Origin: Lates calcarifer
Taxonomy: Eukaryota > Chordata > Actinopteri > Centropomidae
NCBI RefSeq assembly: GCF_001640805.2
Contig: NC_066844.1
Coordinates: forward strand, 5,001 to 69,000
Direction: 5' to 3'
Length of the DNA: 64,000 nt
Shown: one piece after another, positions 14,092-25,042 of the stretch
Layout: each line of letters opens with the position of its first letter
How positions within the stretch are numbered: the first letter of the stretch is position 1
Program-made: the position numbers and the translations under genes
The notes under the pieces: model-generated
The model's input: only the letters and a program-made list of their open reading frames with translations
Database searches by the model: none
Told to the model about the DNA's origin: nothing

Positions 14092-16188
14092 TCTGCAGTT
14101 ACACCTTCTAAAAACCTGGCGGTGTAGTTTCTGTCACTGTGTTGAGTTTCTTCATGATAGAGTTAGAGCTGACAAATGTTGTGAACTTTACTGAAACAAC
14201 TGCAACTCAGAGCAGAGAGAAAACGTCAGAGGAGATAAACGACCTCTGACCTGACAGAGGCGGAGGGAGGAATCGACCAATCACAGCAGGTACATTTCTA
14301 GTGATGTGTATGTCTTGCTGCAGCGGAGGATCTGTGGTTACACATATTAAACAAGTCGACACAGGACTATAAATCCAGGATCATAGGGGTCACATTCAAA
14401 CCCTCCATCGTGGCCGATCAGAGTCGTGGACTGAACGTCATTGGTGTTTGTCGTGGTAAAAACCACAGAGCCTTGTGATGGACTGCAGGACTGAAGGAGA
14501 CCATCAGTCTGAACAAAACCTTCAGGAAGGTCTGTCCAAGTGAGTCCTGAAGCAGCAGACAGGTGTCAGGTGAGGGAGGAGTTAATGGAGAAGGACCTTT
14601 AATCTGTGTCAGTTCTGACAAACCACCACAACTCTCAGGACTCAAGACTCAGGACCTGCTGACCTGGACTGAGGAAACCTGAACCCAGAGACTCGTCCTT
14701 CATAGAGGACCTGAAAGACCGGGGACTTGACTGACTCTGGGTTTCATCCTCTATCAAACAGAACTACAGTCATTTTTCTTCTGATTTAAGGGAAACCAGT
14801 TTTACCTTCAAGATGGGCCTGGACAGGTTCATATCATCAAAGGTCAGCTGATCGTCGTACTGAGATGCGTCTTCATAGAATGACTCTGCAGCCTGAAAAC
14901 AAACACAGCTGTTACCACGGTAACCGACCACAACACCCTGAGATATCATCAACTCTTCATCCTCACCTCCTCTTGGGCCTTCCTCTTCCTCCCCCGTTTT
15001 TCCTTCTCTCTCAGAGTGTCTGACAAGAAAGAGGAAGTGACCCAAATAAACCAATTTTTTTTATTTGTCAAACTAATGGTTTAATTAATTTTTTGTGTAA
15101 AGTTAGCTTATTTTCAGAGCTGCAGTTTGTTTTACTGGACATAATTATATTTTAATGACATTTAAAACTCATTTAAAAAGCTGGATTAATGCCAAAGAGT
15201 AAAATGTTTCTGCTTCCTGTCAAATTTAAAAATAAAAGCCTCTCATGGACTCACCAGATTTGGTCAGAATTTCCTCATCACTCGAGTCAAACTCATCTTC
15301 ATCATCCTCCTCCTCATCATCATCATCTTCTTCATCACCTCCATCAGCTTGTCCTGCAGCAGGCTTCACATCCTGCTCTTCATCATCATCCTCATGGTTC
15401 TGCTCTGCAGAACCTTTGGCATTTTCACTCTGAGCTGATTTCTCCTGCAGACCAAATCAAACTCTTCTTTACACACAGAAAGTACAACCAGGCCAGACAG
15501 GAAGTACAACCGGACCAGACAGGAAGTAGAACCTGGCCTCACCTCCACTTTCCTTTTCTTCCTGATCTTTTCTATTTTCTGGTCCAGAGTCGTCACAGTT
15601 CTCTGTAAACACAGAACTGGGTTAGGGTTACCAGTGGAACCAGTGGAGAATGCTGAAGAACCAGAACAGTCCAGAGAATGTTAGAGAACCAAAGAACATA
15701 ACTGAAGTTTAGAGAACAGAAACACTGACACCCTGTGGGTTTGTGATTAATTGATATGAAGTGAAATTTTAAAAAGGATCATTTAAGAATCTGGAGGAAT
15801 CACATAATAAGCCATAACTGATTTTTTTTTTTAATTTAACTTTAATTCTCCTGAAACAGCACAACCAACGGAATAATGTCACTGTCAGAACTTTGGACAA
15901 AAACATCAGGAAACAGATGAGTTTTATGACTCAAATCTCCAAACTAGAGACCTTGTTCTCCAAAAACTGAACTATTGAAGAATCTCTGTTCTCTGGTTCC
16001 TCTCTGACTGTGGAACATCTCAGGTTCTACCTTCTTCTTCAGTTGTTTGATGACGTCAGCCATCACCCAGTCGTCATCATGGTTCACATCCCTCTCTCCA
16101 AAATCAAAGTCAGCATTAAAGTCTCTCGACCCTGAACTCCCCAACTTCTTCTTCCTGTTCAGGATGATCCGCTCCTCCTGAAACACAC

Positions 16189-16250
<62 letters not shown>

Positions 16251-17626
16251 ATACACATACACATACATTGTTGTCCAGCAGATGAAAACATCATCATCCT
16301 ATGGAAAATTGACAGTCTGTTGTGTGATAATAAAAATTCTTCACAACTGAAATGATGAATCTGGTATTTTAAAACCTGGACCTCATTTGCCATGTAAATG
16401 ATTGACAGGGACAAAAATCTTTGAAATCAGTGAATTATTGATCAAGAACAGTGAACCCAACAATCAATACCAGACCCCATTGACAAAAACAGTCATGTTT
16501 TTGAGCAGAACACAGGAGCTGCTGGAATACCACTGCCTCCATCTGTTAGTTGACTTGTGTTATTGTGTGACTTTCAGTGGTGGAAGAAGTCAGATACTTT
16601 ACTGAAGTAAATATACCACACAGTAACTAACAAACTAACAGACCAAGGCATTCCAGCAGCTCCTCTGCTTAAATTACTGTTTTTGTCAATTGGGGTCTGG
16701 CTGAGATAAAAAGTTCTGTCTCTGTGGGAATCCTATCCATACTGTCATCAGAGAATGATAATAACAATCTGAGCCTGAAACTACTTTGATGTGGACATGT
16801 GCACCGTGTTCAGGTTCACTGTTCCTGATCAATACTATACCGATTCCAAAAACTTTTTTCTCTATCAATTATTTACACACAAAGACATGACCCAGGTTCA
16901 GAAATAACAGTTAACCCTGTTTACAGGTAAGATAATCCTTTATTAGTCCCACAATGGGGAAATTTACAGATATAAAATACACATATATAATGCAAAAGTT
17001 TGGTTTTTCCTCAGCTCAGTGTTTTATTTAGCTTGACTCCGACATGTTAAAGCAGAGATCCTTCAGAGTTAAGTCAGGCTGAGATGTTAAATAAATAACA
17101 TTTGTTAATTCGTGACGTGTTATGAATACATTTGTTGTTGTTTAAATGTTGTTGTTATATTATGTTTAAAACATATGTCAGGAAGTTGTTGTAAATGGCC
17201 GGAATTCTTGAATATTAAACTCAGACACTCAGTTAACAGAGAAATTTGACTCTGTACTTATATTTAATGTTCAGATCGGATGAACTTCAGGAATCAACAC
17301 AGAAAAACATCTTTATATTAAATATTAAATTACTCTTCGTTGTGTTATTGACCTAATACAGTTTTTAATTTATTTTGTCCTTTGCTGAAACAGTTTATCA
17401 GCAGCCTGACACGAGATTTGATTTCATAAACAAACAGTTAAAAACCTTCCGGATCAAACGGTGGTAAATCAGCTGTTCTTAGCCCGAACTGTGGTACACC
17501 TCGTGCGGGAAGAGCTCTAGCTGAGTGGCCAGACTAACTCACCTCCTGGTCGGACTCGCTGTCGGGCTCCTCCGGACTCTGATCCTCGTCCCGGATCGTC
17601 CCGATCAGACCCAATTGTTCCAACAT
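6418..17626 (-). CDS. ddx27: ATP-dependent RNA helicase DDX27, 21 exons
   Basis: Nucleolar DEAD-box helicase acting in 60S ribosomal subunit assembly. CDS exons (5' to 3'): 17626-17543, 16177-16031, 15602-15543, 15444-15255, 15019-14967, 14892-14806, 13408-13303, 13223-13050, 12966-12816, 12567-12468, 12365-12224, 12104-11951, 9803-9722, 9305-9128, 8885-8779, 8470-8380, 8179-8095, 7693-7573, 6819-6734, 6572-6513, 6436-6418. They sum to 2277 nt, a clean 758-residue frame. An acidic Asp/Glu stretch (exon 4) precedes the helicase core at about residue 208. Motifs seen are the Q motif GFKQPTPIQ, Walker A ATGTGKT, PTRELG, TPGRL, DEAD (split across exons 9 and 10), [14 protein letters not shown] and HRVGRTAR. 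The C-terminal tail is Lys/Arg-rich and ends KKKK. The start MLEQLGLIG follows a CpG-rich leader. Human DDX27 is of similar length (about 765-796). All catalytic motifs are intact. Confidence 0.96.
7855..7985. repeat. Minisatellite (CACCGTACCCTA-like)
   Basis: Imperfect tandem copies of a 10-20 bp CACCGTACCCTACA/CATCCTA unit in a ddx27 intron. Confidence 0.6.
8205..8350. repeat. AGTAC-rich imperfect tandem repeat
   Basis: Degenerate repeats of AGTAC/TACAGTGT type in the ddx27 intron between 8179 and 8380. Similar arrays recur at 12121-12223 and 60535-60783 in this window. Confidence 0.5.
10607..11106 (+). mobile_element. Solo-LTR-like block in ddx27 intron 12
   Basis: About 500 bp beginning TG and ending CA, with a TATA motif (GTATAAAA, from 10981), then about 90 bp further an AATAAA signal (11073-11078) followed by a T/G/C-rich tail. 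This is the U3-R-U5 order of a retroviral-type LTR. An internal partial duplication of an A/G-rich segment is visible at 10755-10860. No gag, pol or env frame is adjacent, so it would be a solo LTR of an old endogenous element, antisense to ddx27. The exact ends and target-site duplication could not be fixed. The 188-codon minus-strand open frame across it is incidental. Confidence 0.45.
12121..12223. repeat. Tandem repeat abutting the ddx27 exon 11 donor
   Basis: About three imperfect copies of a roughly 32-bp AGTACTGCAGTATC-containing unit fill the short intron next to the exon at 12224-12365. Confidence 0.6.
13996..14092. repeat. Near-perfect palindrome inside a CA/TG array
   Basis: Positions 14022-14061 form a 40-bp palindrome with only central mismatches (arms CCATCATGTACAGT and ACTGTACATGATGG). 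CA repeats flank it on the left and TG repeats on the right, so the pairing arms extend well beyond the core. Located in the ddx27 intron between 13408 and 14806. Confidence 0.85.
16188..16268. repeat. (CA)n microsatellite
   Basis: About 80 bp of CA repeats with a few CATA interruptions, in ddx27 intron 1 immediately upstream of exon 2. It produces spurious Cys/Val open frames. Confidence 0.9.
16926..16976 (-). mobile_element. LINE 3' tail fragment, reverse orientation
   Basis: Reads, in reverse complement, as the same 3' end seen on the LINE at 59956-60018 (AAATTTCCCCATTGTGGGACTAATAAAGG-type end, then ATTATC). It is a severely 5'-truncated copy in ddx27 intron 1. Confidence 0.75.
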
Positions 17627-18064
17627 GGCGGACCCCGCTGCGGTACCGGAGCACCAGGCTGTGGACAGACTCAGAGCGGGAACGGGTCTAAACAGGTTCT
17701 ACACAGGTTCTGAGGAAATTCTCTGCAGTTGTCTCCTCAAACACATACACACGTGTGTTATCGGAATCAGGAAGTAAGCGCAGTTTGTGTCCGGGTCACG
17801 GACCGTTTTGAATGAACTTTATTGAAACAGGAAGTAAACAGCACGTAAACACGGCGGAGGAGCCGAGGAGGTTAAACAACATGAAGATGATTAAATAAAT
17901 AAATATTCACGGTTTTCTGAGAAATAAATAAATAATTAAAAACGTTTCTGTCAGTAGAGTCAGAGAGAATCAGAATCAGAGTCAGACTGTCACAGAGTCA
18001 GGTTTATGTTATGTTAGCTTTGAATGCATTATGTCAATGAGGGTCCCCATGAGTATAGAAAGAT

Positions 18065-18119
<55 letters not shown>

Positions 18120-18690
18120 TGTGAGTGAGTGAGTGAATGTCTCTGTTGAAGTAAAACATCTCATTTATTCTGATCACAAACACACACAGGGTTACTGTAC
18201 ATGTGAGGACAGGCCCTTTAACACTGGAACTTGGAAAAAGTTGAGTCTCAGTCACAGCGGTGAGGTCATTAAACAGGAAACAGAGAGCCAAACTTTAAGT
18301 TATAAAAGTTTCTCAAAGGAGGAGTCATCTGTAGTTATCATCAGAGAAAATTTTAAACCTCACAGAAAAAATAAAACGGTTTTTGAAGATGGAAAAACAT
18401 TGAGTAACACGTCAGTCAGTGTAACTACAGTTTAACTAAAGTTATTAATGTAACTAAATATAAAATGACTGCTTACAGTTTTCTTAAACTAACACAGTGT
18501 TACAGTAAGTTTAAACTTTCCAGAGTCCTCCTCTCCAAACCTGAGCTGGTGCTCACAAAGATAGAAAAAAAAGAAAATACACTCTGCCTCCCACAGAGGA
18601 GGAGGGGGAGGAGGAGGAGTCAGTCCCTCGGGATAAAAATCTCCACAGAGAGACAGAGAGAGAGAGAGTCAGTGTGAACAGAGACAGAAT
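17627..18690. promoter_or_regulatory. Divergent ddx27/pltp intergenic region
   Basis: About 1.1 kb separates the ddx27 start from the pltp first exon. The ddx27-proximal 200 bp is CpG-enriched without a TATA box. A (TG)n array occupies 18068-18118. On the pltp side a GA-rich block (about 18596-18620) is followed by a TATA-like GGATAAAAAT near 18632, suggesting the pltp start lies about 30 bp further on. Core elements are inferred by eye only. Confidence 0.4.
18068..18118. repeat. (TG)n microsatellite
   Basis: About 25 uninterrupted TG dinucleotides between ddx27 and pltp. Confidence 0.9.
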
Positions 18691-18823
18691 AGAACACATC
18701 AACTACAGAACCAGAACCAGAACCATCAGGTCTGAGCTCCTCCTCCTACAGTCTGCTGATCTGTGAGTTTCATCATTTTCATCATTTTCATCATTCAGAG
18801 CAAAGTTCAACTGTTACAGAGAA

Positions 18824-18864
<41 letters not shown>

Positions 18865-18934
18865 GACAGGGAGAGACAGACAGACAGAGACAGAGAGGCA
18901 GAGAAACAGGTAAACACAGACTCATCATGGACAG
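18690..18934 (+). other. pltp: Inferred pltp 5' untranslated exon with an upstream ATG
   Basis: A GA/GACA-rich segment ends at a strong donor (gtgagt at 18935). Its only late ATG (18927-18929, A at -3 and G at +4) opens a short frame that, after splicing to 21316, would stop at 21340, out of frame across the main ATG at 21322. The exon start is inferred from a TATA-like motif near 18632 and is not certain. Confidence 0.5.
18814..18900. repeat. (GA)n/(GACA)n array in the pltp 5' leader
   Basis: GA dinucleotides followed by GACA tetranucleotides, lying inside the inferred pltp first exon just upstream of its donor. Confidence 0.8.
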
Positions 18935-21315
18935 GTGAGTGGTATATTATCATATAAAGTATAATAAAGGTGCCCTATGTGAGTTTTGTTATTGCTATGT
19001 GGCTAACGTTAGCATCACCAGTCTGAAGAAATGTTGTGAGTTCAGCATCAAACTTCATTGTCTACTCAACAACAGCTGGTCTCTGAGACAGCTTCTATTT
19101 CTATCACTTCTTTCCTTCTACTAAAGTTAGCATACTAACCAGCTAGCCCTGGCCTGTCTCATTAAACCCTGCTGTAGTCTCTGTGGTGTCCAGTCTCAGT
19201 CATAGTCTAACCTCTGGTCTGTAAACACAACGATGGCTGAAGTAAACAGATGTTAATGCTAATGTTAGCTATGTAGCAATCACAGTTCCTGTTGTCAGTG
19301 TATCATGGATGTTCAGACAACTCTTAGTGTTTTACTGTGACACTGAAGGAAAGTTAAAAACAGGAGGATTCTGAATGAAGTTCTGCAGCCTCTGTTTCCT
19401 CTGAGCTTTTATTCTGAAAGGACATTGTGATGTCAGGAAGTGGAGTCACACTGGATCAGATCAACATGTGGTTCAGGTTTAACTCAGACAGTATCATTAA
19501 ATAATAATATTTTAGAATAATAATAATAATATTTTATTCTATTAGTCTATACTCTCAGAAGTTCTGTCACTTTATTTTGAAGTATTATCATGTTGAGGTA
19601 CTTCATGACTGATTTGAGTACTGTGTGTATGGTGAATGAAGTACTCACATAATTTACTGCAGTACAGGTAAAAATACTGTAAAAATGTGTTTTAATAATT
19701 TTCTTTTCCTTAACTTATAAAGAATCTATTTATTTAAACATGCAGGAGGTGGTGCTGTCAGAGGTCAGAGGTCAGGCTGGGTGTGGAGTCCAGATCTTCT
19801 TCTTTCTTTGAAATGAAGTTTTTTAATTAAAGGTTAACAGTTAGCCGTTAGCCAGATGTCCAGATGTGGCTGCAGCAGCAGCTGGATGCTGATTGGCTGT
19901 TGTCACTGAGCTGTAATTAAACACACAGATTACAGACTGAGTGTGTGTGTGTTGTCCTGGATGTCTGTAATTGTGAGGACTTTCTGCTCTTCAAATGACC
20001 TGATGATTAAAGTGTGTGTGTTGAAGTCAGCAGCAGAAGGTGAACTGAAGTGTAAACACTGAAAACCATCAGACTATAAGTAGATGAAGTGTCAGTTAAA
20101 AGACAGACAATTGTGTCTGAGTGAAACATGCTTGAACTGTGGCTGAAGATAAAAACTGTTGTTGATGTGAAAGAAGCTGAAAAGTCAGAGAAAAGAAAGA
20201 AGAAACCGAGTTCATCAGAAATCTGTGGCACACCTGACAGGTGCAGCAGAGACAACATGTGTTTTCTTTTTCCACAGAAACAAAGTGAATAAACAGATGA
20301 ATAAAGCAGATTTCACTGGAGTTTACAGACATCTCAGTCAACTTGTGTTTTTTCTCACAGATTCATCAGTGCCTTTTACGAGAGAAAAACTGGGTCAGGC
20401 TGTTGGGAAAGAGGAAAGATGGTGGTGGGGGGGTTGTGAAACAGAGGTTACTACAGTTCAAGTTGCAGTATTTATATGGAAGACACAGGCTGAGTTCAGC
20501 TGTGAACTACGGAGCCACAGGAGGGACAAAAACAGCCTCAATCTGTTCATCGTGACCTCTGACCTCAGGATACTGCTGCAGCTTCCTGTTTACACCAGAG
20601 GACAGTTTTATTATTTATTTATCAGCAACACTTTTTTTTAAGGAAAACAGAATCAGGTCCTAAGCTGTCTTCAGCTTTTTAATTTGATGAGGTTAAAATA
20701 ATTTTATTTACCTCAGACTCATTTGTTTCCACTGCGTTCCAACACAGACCCAATAAATTTATTTAATATTATATTATTAATCACAAGGCTAGTGGACTGA
20801 AAGATCCCATTTATCTGAACAGCATCACAGTTTACACCGTGTCTAACATGTATCTCCACAGTGTCCATTCAGATTTCATTACCTTAATCTAACTGCTGTT
20901 ACATCATTGGTGGGAACAAGTCAGGACACAACAAAGTGTTTACACTACAAAAGAAATGTGGTCAGACACCTGGTCCCAGAACGTTTGATCAGTTGTATTT
21001 ACTGATGTCCACCTGCGATTCAGGCTGAGATGTTAATTCCAAGTGTGAACAGGGTCTGAGAACCTGGATGATGTAGTTATCGTTATATTGGCTGAAACAG
21101 GTGGTGAATCTACTGATACCAACTGTTTTCACAAGAAGGAAGGAACTAGAGGATTATTTAAATGTCATAATCCTGAAAATAGACAACAAAGACCCAAACT
21201 GAATCCAGAGTCTGAACCAGAACCTCTGAATCCAATCTGACACCAAATGAATCCAGCTTCTTATCAGTGCTTTGTTCCTGATTTTAATCTTCATGTTTCT
21301 CCTTCTGTGTTTGAG
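18935..21315 (+). other. pltp intron 1
   Basis: About 2.4 kb without recognised genes or mobile elements. A 138-codon plus-strand open frame at 20225-20641 has no recognisable motif and is probably chance. Confidence 0.5.
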
Positions 21316-21321
21316 GTTGAC

Positions 21322-24300
21322 ATGTTCCGGTTCAGGGTGACTTCCTGTCTGATGTCCCTCCTCTTCCTCTTCTCTATGTTGTCCTCCATTATGGCTGCTG
21401 CTGAACCCGCCGGCTGCAAAATCCGCATCACTGACAAAGGACTGGACATGTGTGAGTATATGGATATAATCCAGATTTACACAGCAATCCAGATTCGAGA
21501 TTTAATCCAGATGAAACTAGAATTTAGAATTTTAACTACAGTCCCAATTTTTGATCTGGATTTAAACTATGATCCATTTTCTGCCACTGATCTGGGGCTT
21601 AGCAGATGCAGGGTAGTCCAGGTGTTACTCTCCATGTAATGTTTTCCAGCTCCTCCAGGAGGATCCTGAGGTGTTCCCAGGTATAATGGGCTCTATAATC
21701 TCTCCAATGTGATCAACCCCAAGTGGCCTTCTGGATTTACAGTTACTGAAGTGAACAGTGTTCTGTGTAGTACTTGATCTGTTTCAAGTAGTGTTTTTTT
21801 TAATACAACGGTATTTTACTGTGTATTTATAGTTATTGAAGAACTTTAACAGAAACAGTGTTTGAATTGTTCTCAGTGAAGTTTGAGACTCAGAAGTTTG
21901 TTGAAGAGGAACTCAGTAACATCAGTATGCCGGAGATGAGGGGCAAAGAAGGACGATTCCAGTACACCATCACTGAGTAAGAATGTCACATCATATCTGA
22001 AGTAATATTTTAATACTGAATATTCATTAATACTGTCCCTGGTCTGTCGACAGTGTGAAGATCACAGAGTTGAATCTGACTCACGCTGACCTGAGATTCA
22101 TCCCTGATGTTGGTTTGTTGTTCGATGTTCAGAACTCATCGATCTCTCTGAGTTTCCATCGACGGATCCTTTACTGGTTCTTGTGAGTTGTCCAAAAGAA
22201 CAATGAATTAACTCTGACAGAACAGCAGAGCACTGATAGTGATGATGACGACAGTGTTTTGTTGTTTGTTGTTTGTCTCAGTTATGACACAGGAAACATC
22301 AACGCGTCAGCTGAAGGAGTGAACATCAACACAGCTCTGAATCTGATCAGAGACGACGAAGGACGACTGAAGATCAATAACATCACCTGTGATGCCAAAA
22401 TCAACAGAATGAGAGCAAAGTTCAGCGGAACACTTGGGTAATACACACTGATGAAATTATCAATCGTGATTATTACTTTCAACTAGAGTGGTGTAATAAT
22501 AATCAAGAAATTATTATTGATTAATGGGTTTGATGAGTATTCATGTGGAAATAACTAACTTCCCTGATTATTTGTAATCATTATGTCCCAGAAATCACTG
22601 ATCACTTATCAATAATCTCTGATCAATCAGTCATGTTCCAGCACAGTCATGTGATCTTTGTGTTGACCAATCAGGAGCCTGTCTGTCATCACATGTTCTT
22701 TTTTCAGGAGAGTTTACGACTTCCTGGCCAGTTTTCTGACGTCAGGCATGCGCTTCCTCCTCAACCAACAGGTCTGTAACTTGTCTGTTCCTCTGACTTG
22801 TCTCTCTCTCTGACCTGTCTGTCTCTCTGACCTGTCTCTCTCTCTTACCTGTCTCTCTCTCAGATCTGTCCAGCTCTGAATCACGCTGCTCTGGTTCATG
22901 TGAACTCAATGTTGGAGACCATCCCTGTGAGGACAGAGGTTGATCAGTACATTGGGATCGATTATTCTCTGATCGATGATCCAGTGGTGACGCCCAGGAG
23001 CCTCGACATGCACTTCAGGGTCCGACTCAGACTCATGTTTCCTCGTGTCCTTTTATCTGAGATGTTGTGACATGATTTCAGTGTGTATTCTGTGTTTAGG
23101 GGATGTTTTTCGACCTGAGTCATCAGAACGAGTCGTTGTTGAACTATGCTGTCGACCCAGTGATCAGAGAGTATGACCGAATGGTTTACCTTGCTCTGTC
23201 CGAGTTCTTCTTTGACAGCGGGATGTTCGCATACTACAGAGCAGGAGTCTTCCAGATGGACATCATCAATGAGAAGGTCCCCTCCCCCCACCCCCCACCC
23301 ACACACTCACACACACACACACCTACCTACAAACCACAACAGATCTTCTGTAATCCTGAACCAATCACTTGTTGCTCAGAGAACTGACCTCCATGTTTGT
23401 GCCATCTTGTTTTTCAGATGCCCAAAGATCTGGAGATGTTGTTGAGAACCACATACTTTGGAGCCATCATGATGCTGGTGAGGAGAAACAGCAAAGACAG
23501 TATTACTGTAGTACTGTGAGGTAGTCCTTCAGGACTCAATGTAATATTGCAGTATTGTGTGTTCTGGGTAGAACCCAGCTCTGGTGGATGCTCCGCTCTC
23601 ACTTCATCTTGCTGTCAACTCACCTCCAAAAACTTCCATCAAGACGTCTGGAGCAACCGTTGTCATGACAGCCATTGTCAAGGTGATGGTGCTGCCTCCA
23701 GGTCGGCCTCCGGTCCAGCTCAGCAGCATGACCATGGTACTCACACACACACACACATACACACAGATCTGAGGCCTGTACTACGAAGCAAGGTTACTGG
23801 CTTATCAGAGTAACTTCAGGAGTAACTTATTGACGTCAGGCGTAATTTCCCGATTAACTTGTGCTAGGAAAGGTAGATAGGTTTTTACCTGAGGTCTGTT
23901 GCCATGGTAATTTACACTGCGTCTCTAAACTGCTGCAATCAGTTTATGTTCATGGTTAACTCTGGTGTTACCGGTGTTACTTCTACCTAAGTACCACCCC
24001 ACAGGTGGAACAACCAATCAATATTGGCACAAGCTGAGAGAGACTGACTCCATAGGATGGGGGTTGTCTAAAGACTGTCGGGTTTGTCAACCCCGACTTC
24101 CCTTGATAACCCAAGTTAAATCAGAGTAGGTTAAACTCCCTTCGTAGTATAGGCCTCTGGTTCAGATCTCTGCAGTTTTCTTTCCAGTTAAAAGACTAAA
24201 ACTGAAAATCTTTTCTCCTCCTGCAGGAAACAAAGTTTAATGCCAAAGTTTCAATGAAAGAAAAACGTCTGGCCTGTCCACGCCGACCTCCGCAGGTAAA

Positions 24301-24811
24301 CACACACACATACACACACACACACACACAAAGTGATTCTGACCATCAGGTTCAGTTCAGGTTCAGGGTCCTTTGGTGTCAGGGTTTGTGTTTGTTGATC
24401 AAAGTGAAACTTCTCATCTTTCAGGTTTAAAATCTTCTCCAACCAATCAGCTCTGGAGTCTCTGGCAGTGAGTGTTTCTGTTTAATCTTCCTGAACCTTT
24501 TAAACATACTGTGTGTCAGACAGACACCAACCTGTCTCTCTCTGACTTCCTGTCTGTCTGTCAGCTGATTCCTCTCCAGGCTCCTCTGAAGACGATGTTG
24601 CAGATGTCTGTGGTTCCTTTAATCAACAGTAAGAATCTGATTCATCAGCTGTTGAACATGTGACGCTGTGATGACGTTTGACTGACAACATGTTTCTGTT
24701 TCTGTGTTCAGACTGGACCAAGAGAGGAGTTCAGATCCCTCTGGCTGATGGGATGGACTTCATTGAAGAAGTGGTTGAATATCACAACGTAAGTCTGTAC
24801 AACATAATAAG

Positions 24812-24857
<46 letters not shown>

Positions 24858-24999
24858 GTGTGTCGCCCCCTGGTGTTCACAGCTGTGTTCATCTCTTCAG
24901 GGTTTCATTGTGATTGGAGCAAATCTTCACTTCAGCAAAGGACTGAGGGAAATGATCACTGGCAACAACACAACACAACCAGAGACCAACACCATCTAA
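21322..24999 (+). CDS. pltp: Phospholipid transfer protein, 14 coding exons, one frameshift
   Basis: Secreted BPI/LBP-family lipid-transfer protein that moves phospholipid between lipoproteins and remodels HDL. Coding exons: 21322-21451 (exon from 21316), 21877-21976, 22054-22182, 22282-22437, 22708-22771, 22864-23019, 23100-23276, 23418-23477, 23572-23736, 24227-24295, 24425-24467, 24565-24628, 24712-24788, 24901-24999. The first encodes a hydrophobic signal peptide (about 27 residues), then GCKIRIT. Conserved segments include RGKEG, WFFYDTGNINASAEG, ITSGMRFLLNQQICP-type residues, FFFDS, ALESLALIPLQAPLKTM, and GVQIPLADG and HFSKGLRE at the C terminus. These match PLTP rather than BPI, LBP or CETP. 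The exons sum to 1489 nt, one more than a multiple of three. The exon 24227-24295 has an extra base near 24275; without it the length would be 495 residues (human 493). A noncoding first exon (about 18690-18934) is inferred. A plus-strand AATAAA at 25757-25762 is a candidate poly(A) signal. Confidence 0.93.
22772..22863 (+). repeat. Pyrimidine-rich CTGTCTCTCTGACCTG array
   Basis: Fills the whole 92-bp pltp intron between exons 22708-22771 and 22864-23019. Units resemble a 3' splice-site polypyrimidine tract plus CAG/CTG. Confidence 0.7.
23771..24157. mobile_element. MITE-like element in pltp intron 10
   Basis: 387 bp bounded by 18-bp terminal inverted repeats (GAGGCCTGTACTACGAAG at the left, its complement with one mismatch at the right). 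There is no coding capacity. It is a non-autonomous DNA transposon type; the superfamily cannot be fixed because a clear target-site duplication was not seen. Confidence 0.7.
24814..24862. repeat. (TG)n microsatellite
   Basis: TG repeats in the last pltp intron, between 24788 and 24901. Confidence 0.85.
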
Positions 25000-25000
25000 T

Positions 25001-25042
<42 letters not shown>

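Noticed and set aside
15189..15608. 139-codon plus-strand His/Ser-rich frame
   Set aside because: It is the antisense shadow of the Asp/Glu-rich ddx27 exon 15444-15255.
16188..16414. 156-codon Cys/Val-rich minus-strand frame
   Set aside because: Created by translating the CA microsatellite; only the exon part up to 16177 is real ddx27 coding sequence.
20225..20641. 138-codon plus-strand frame in pltp intron 1
   Set aside because: No motif and no homologue recognised; inside an intron without supporting signals.
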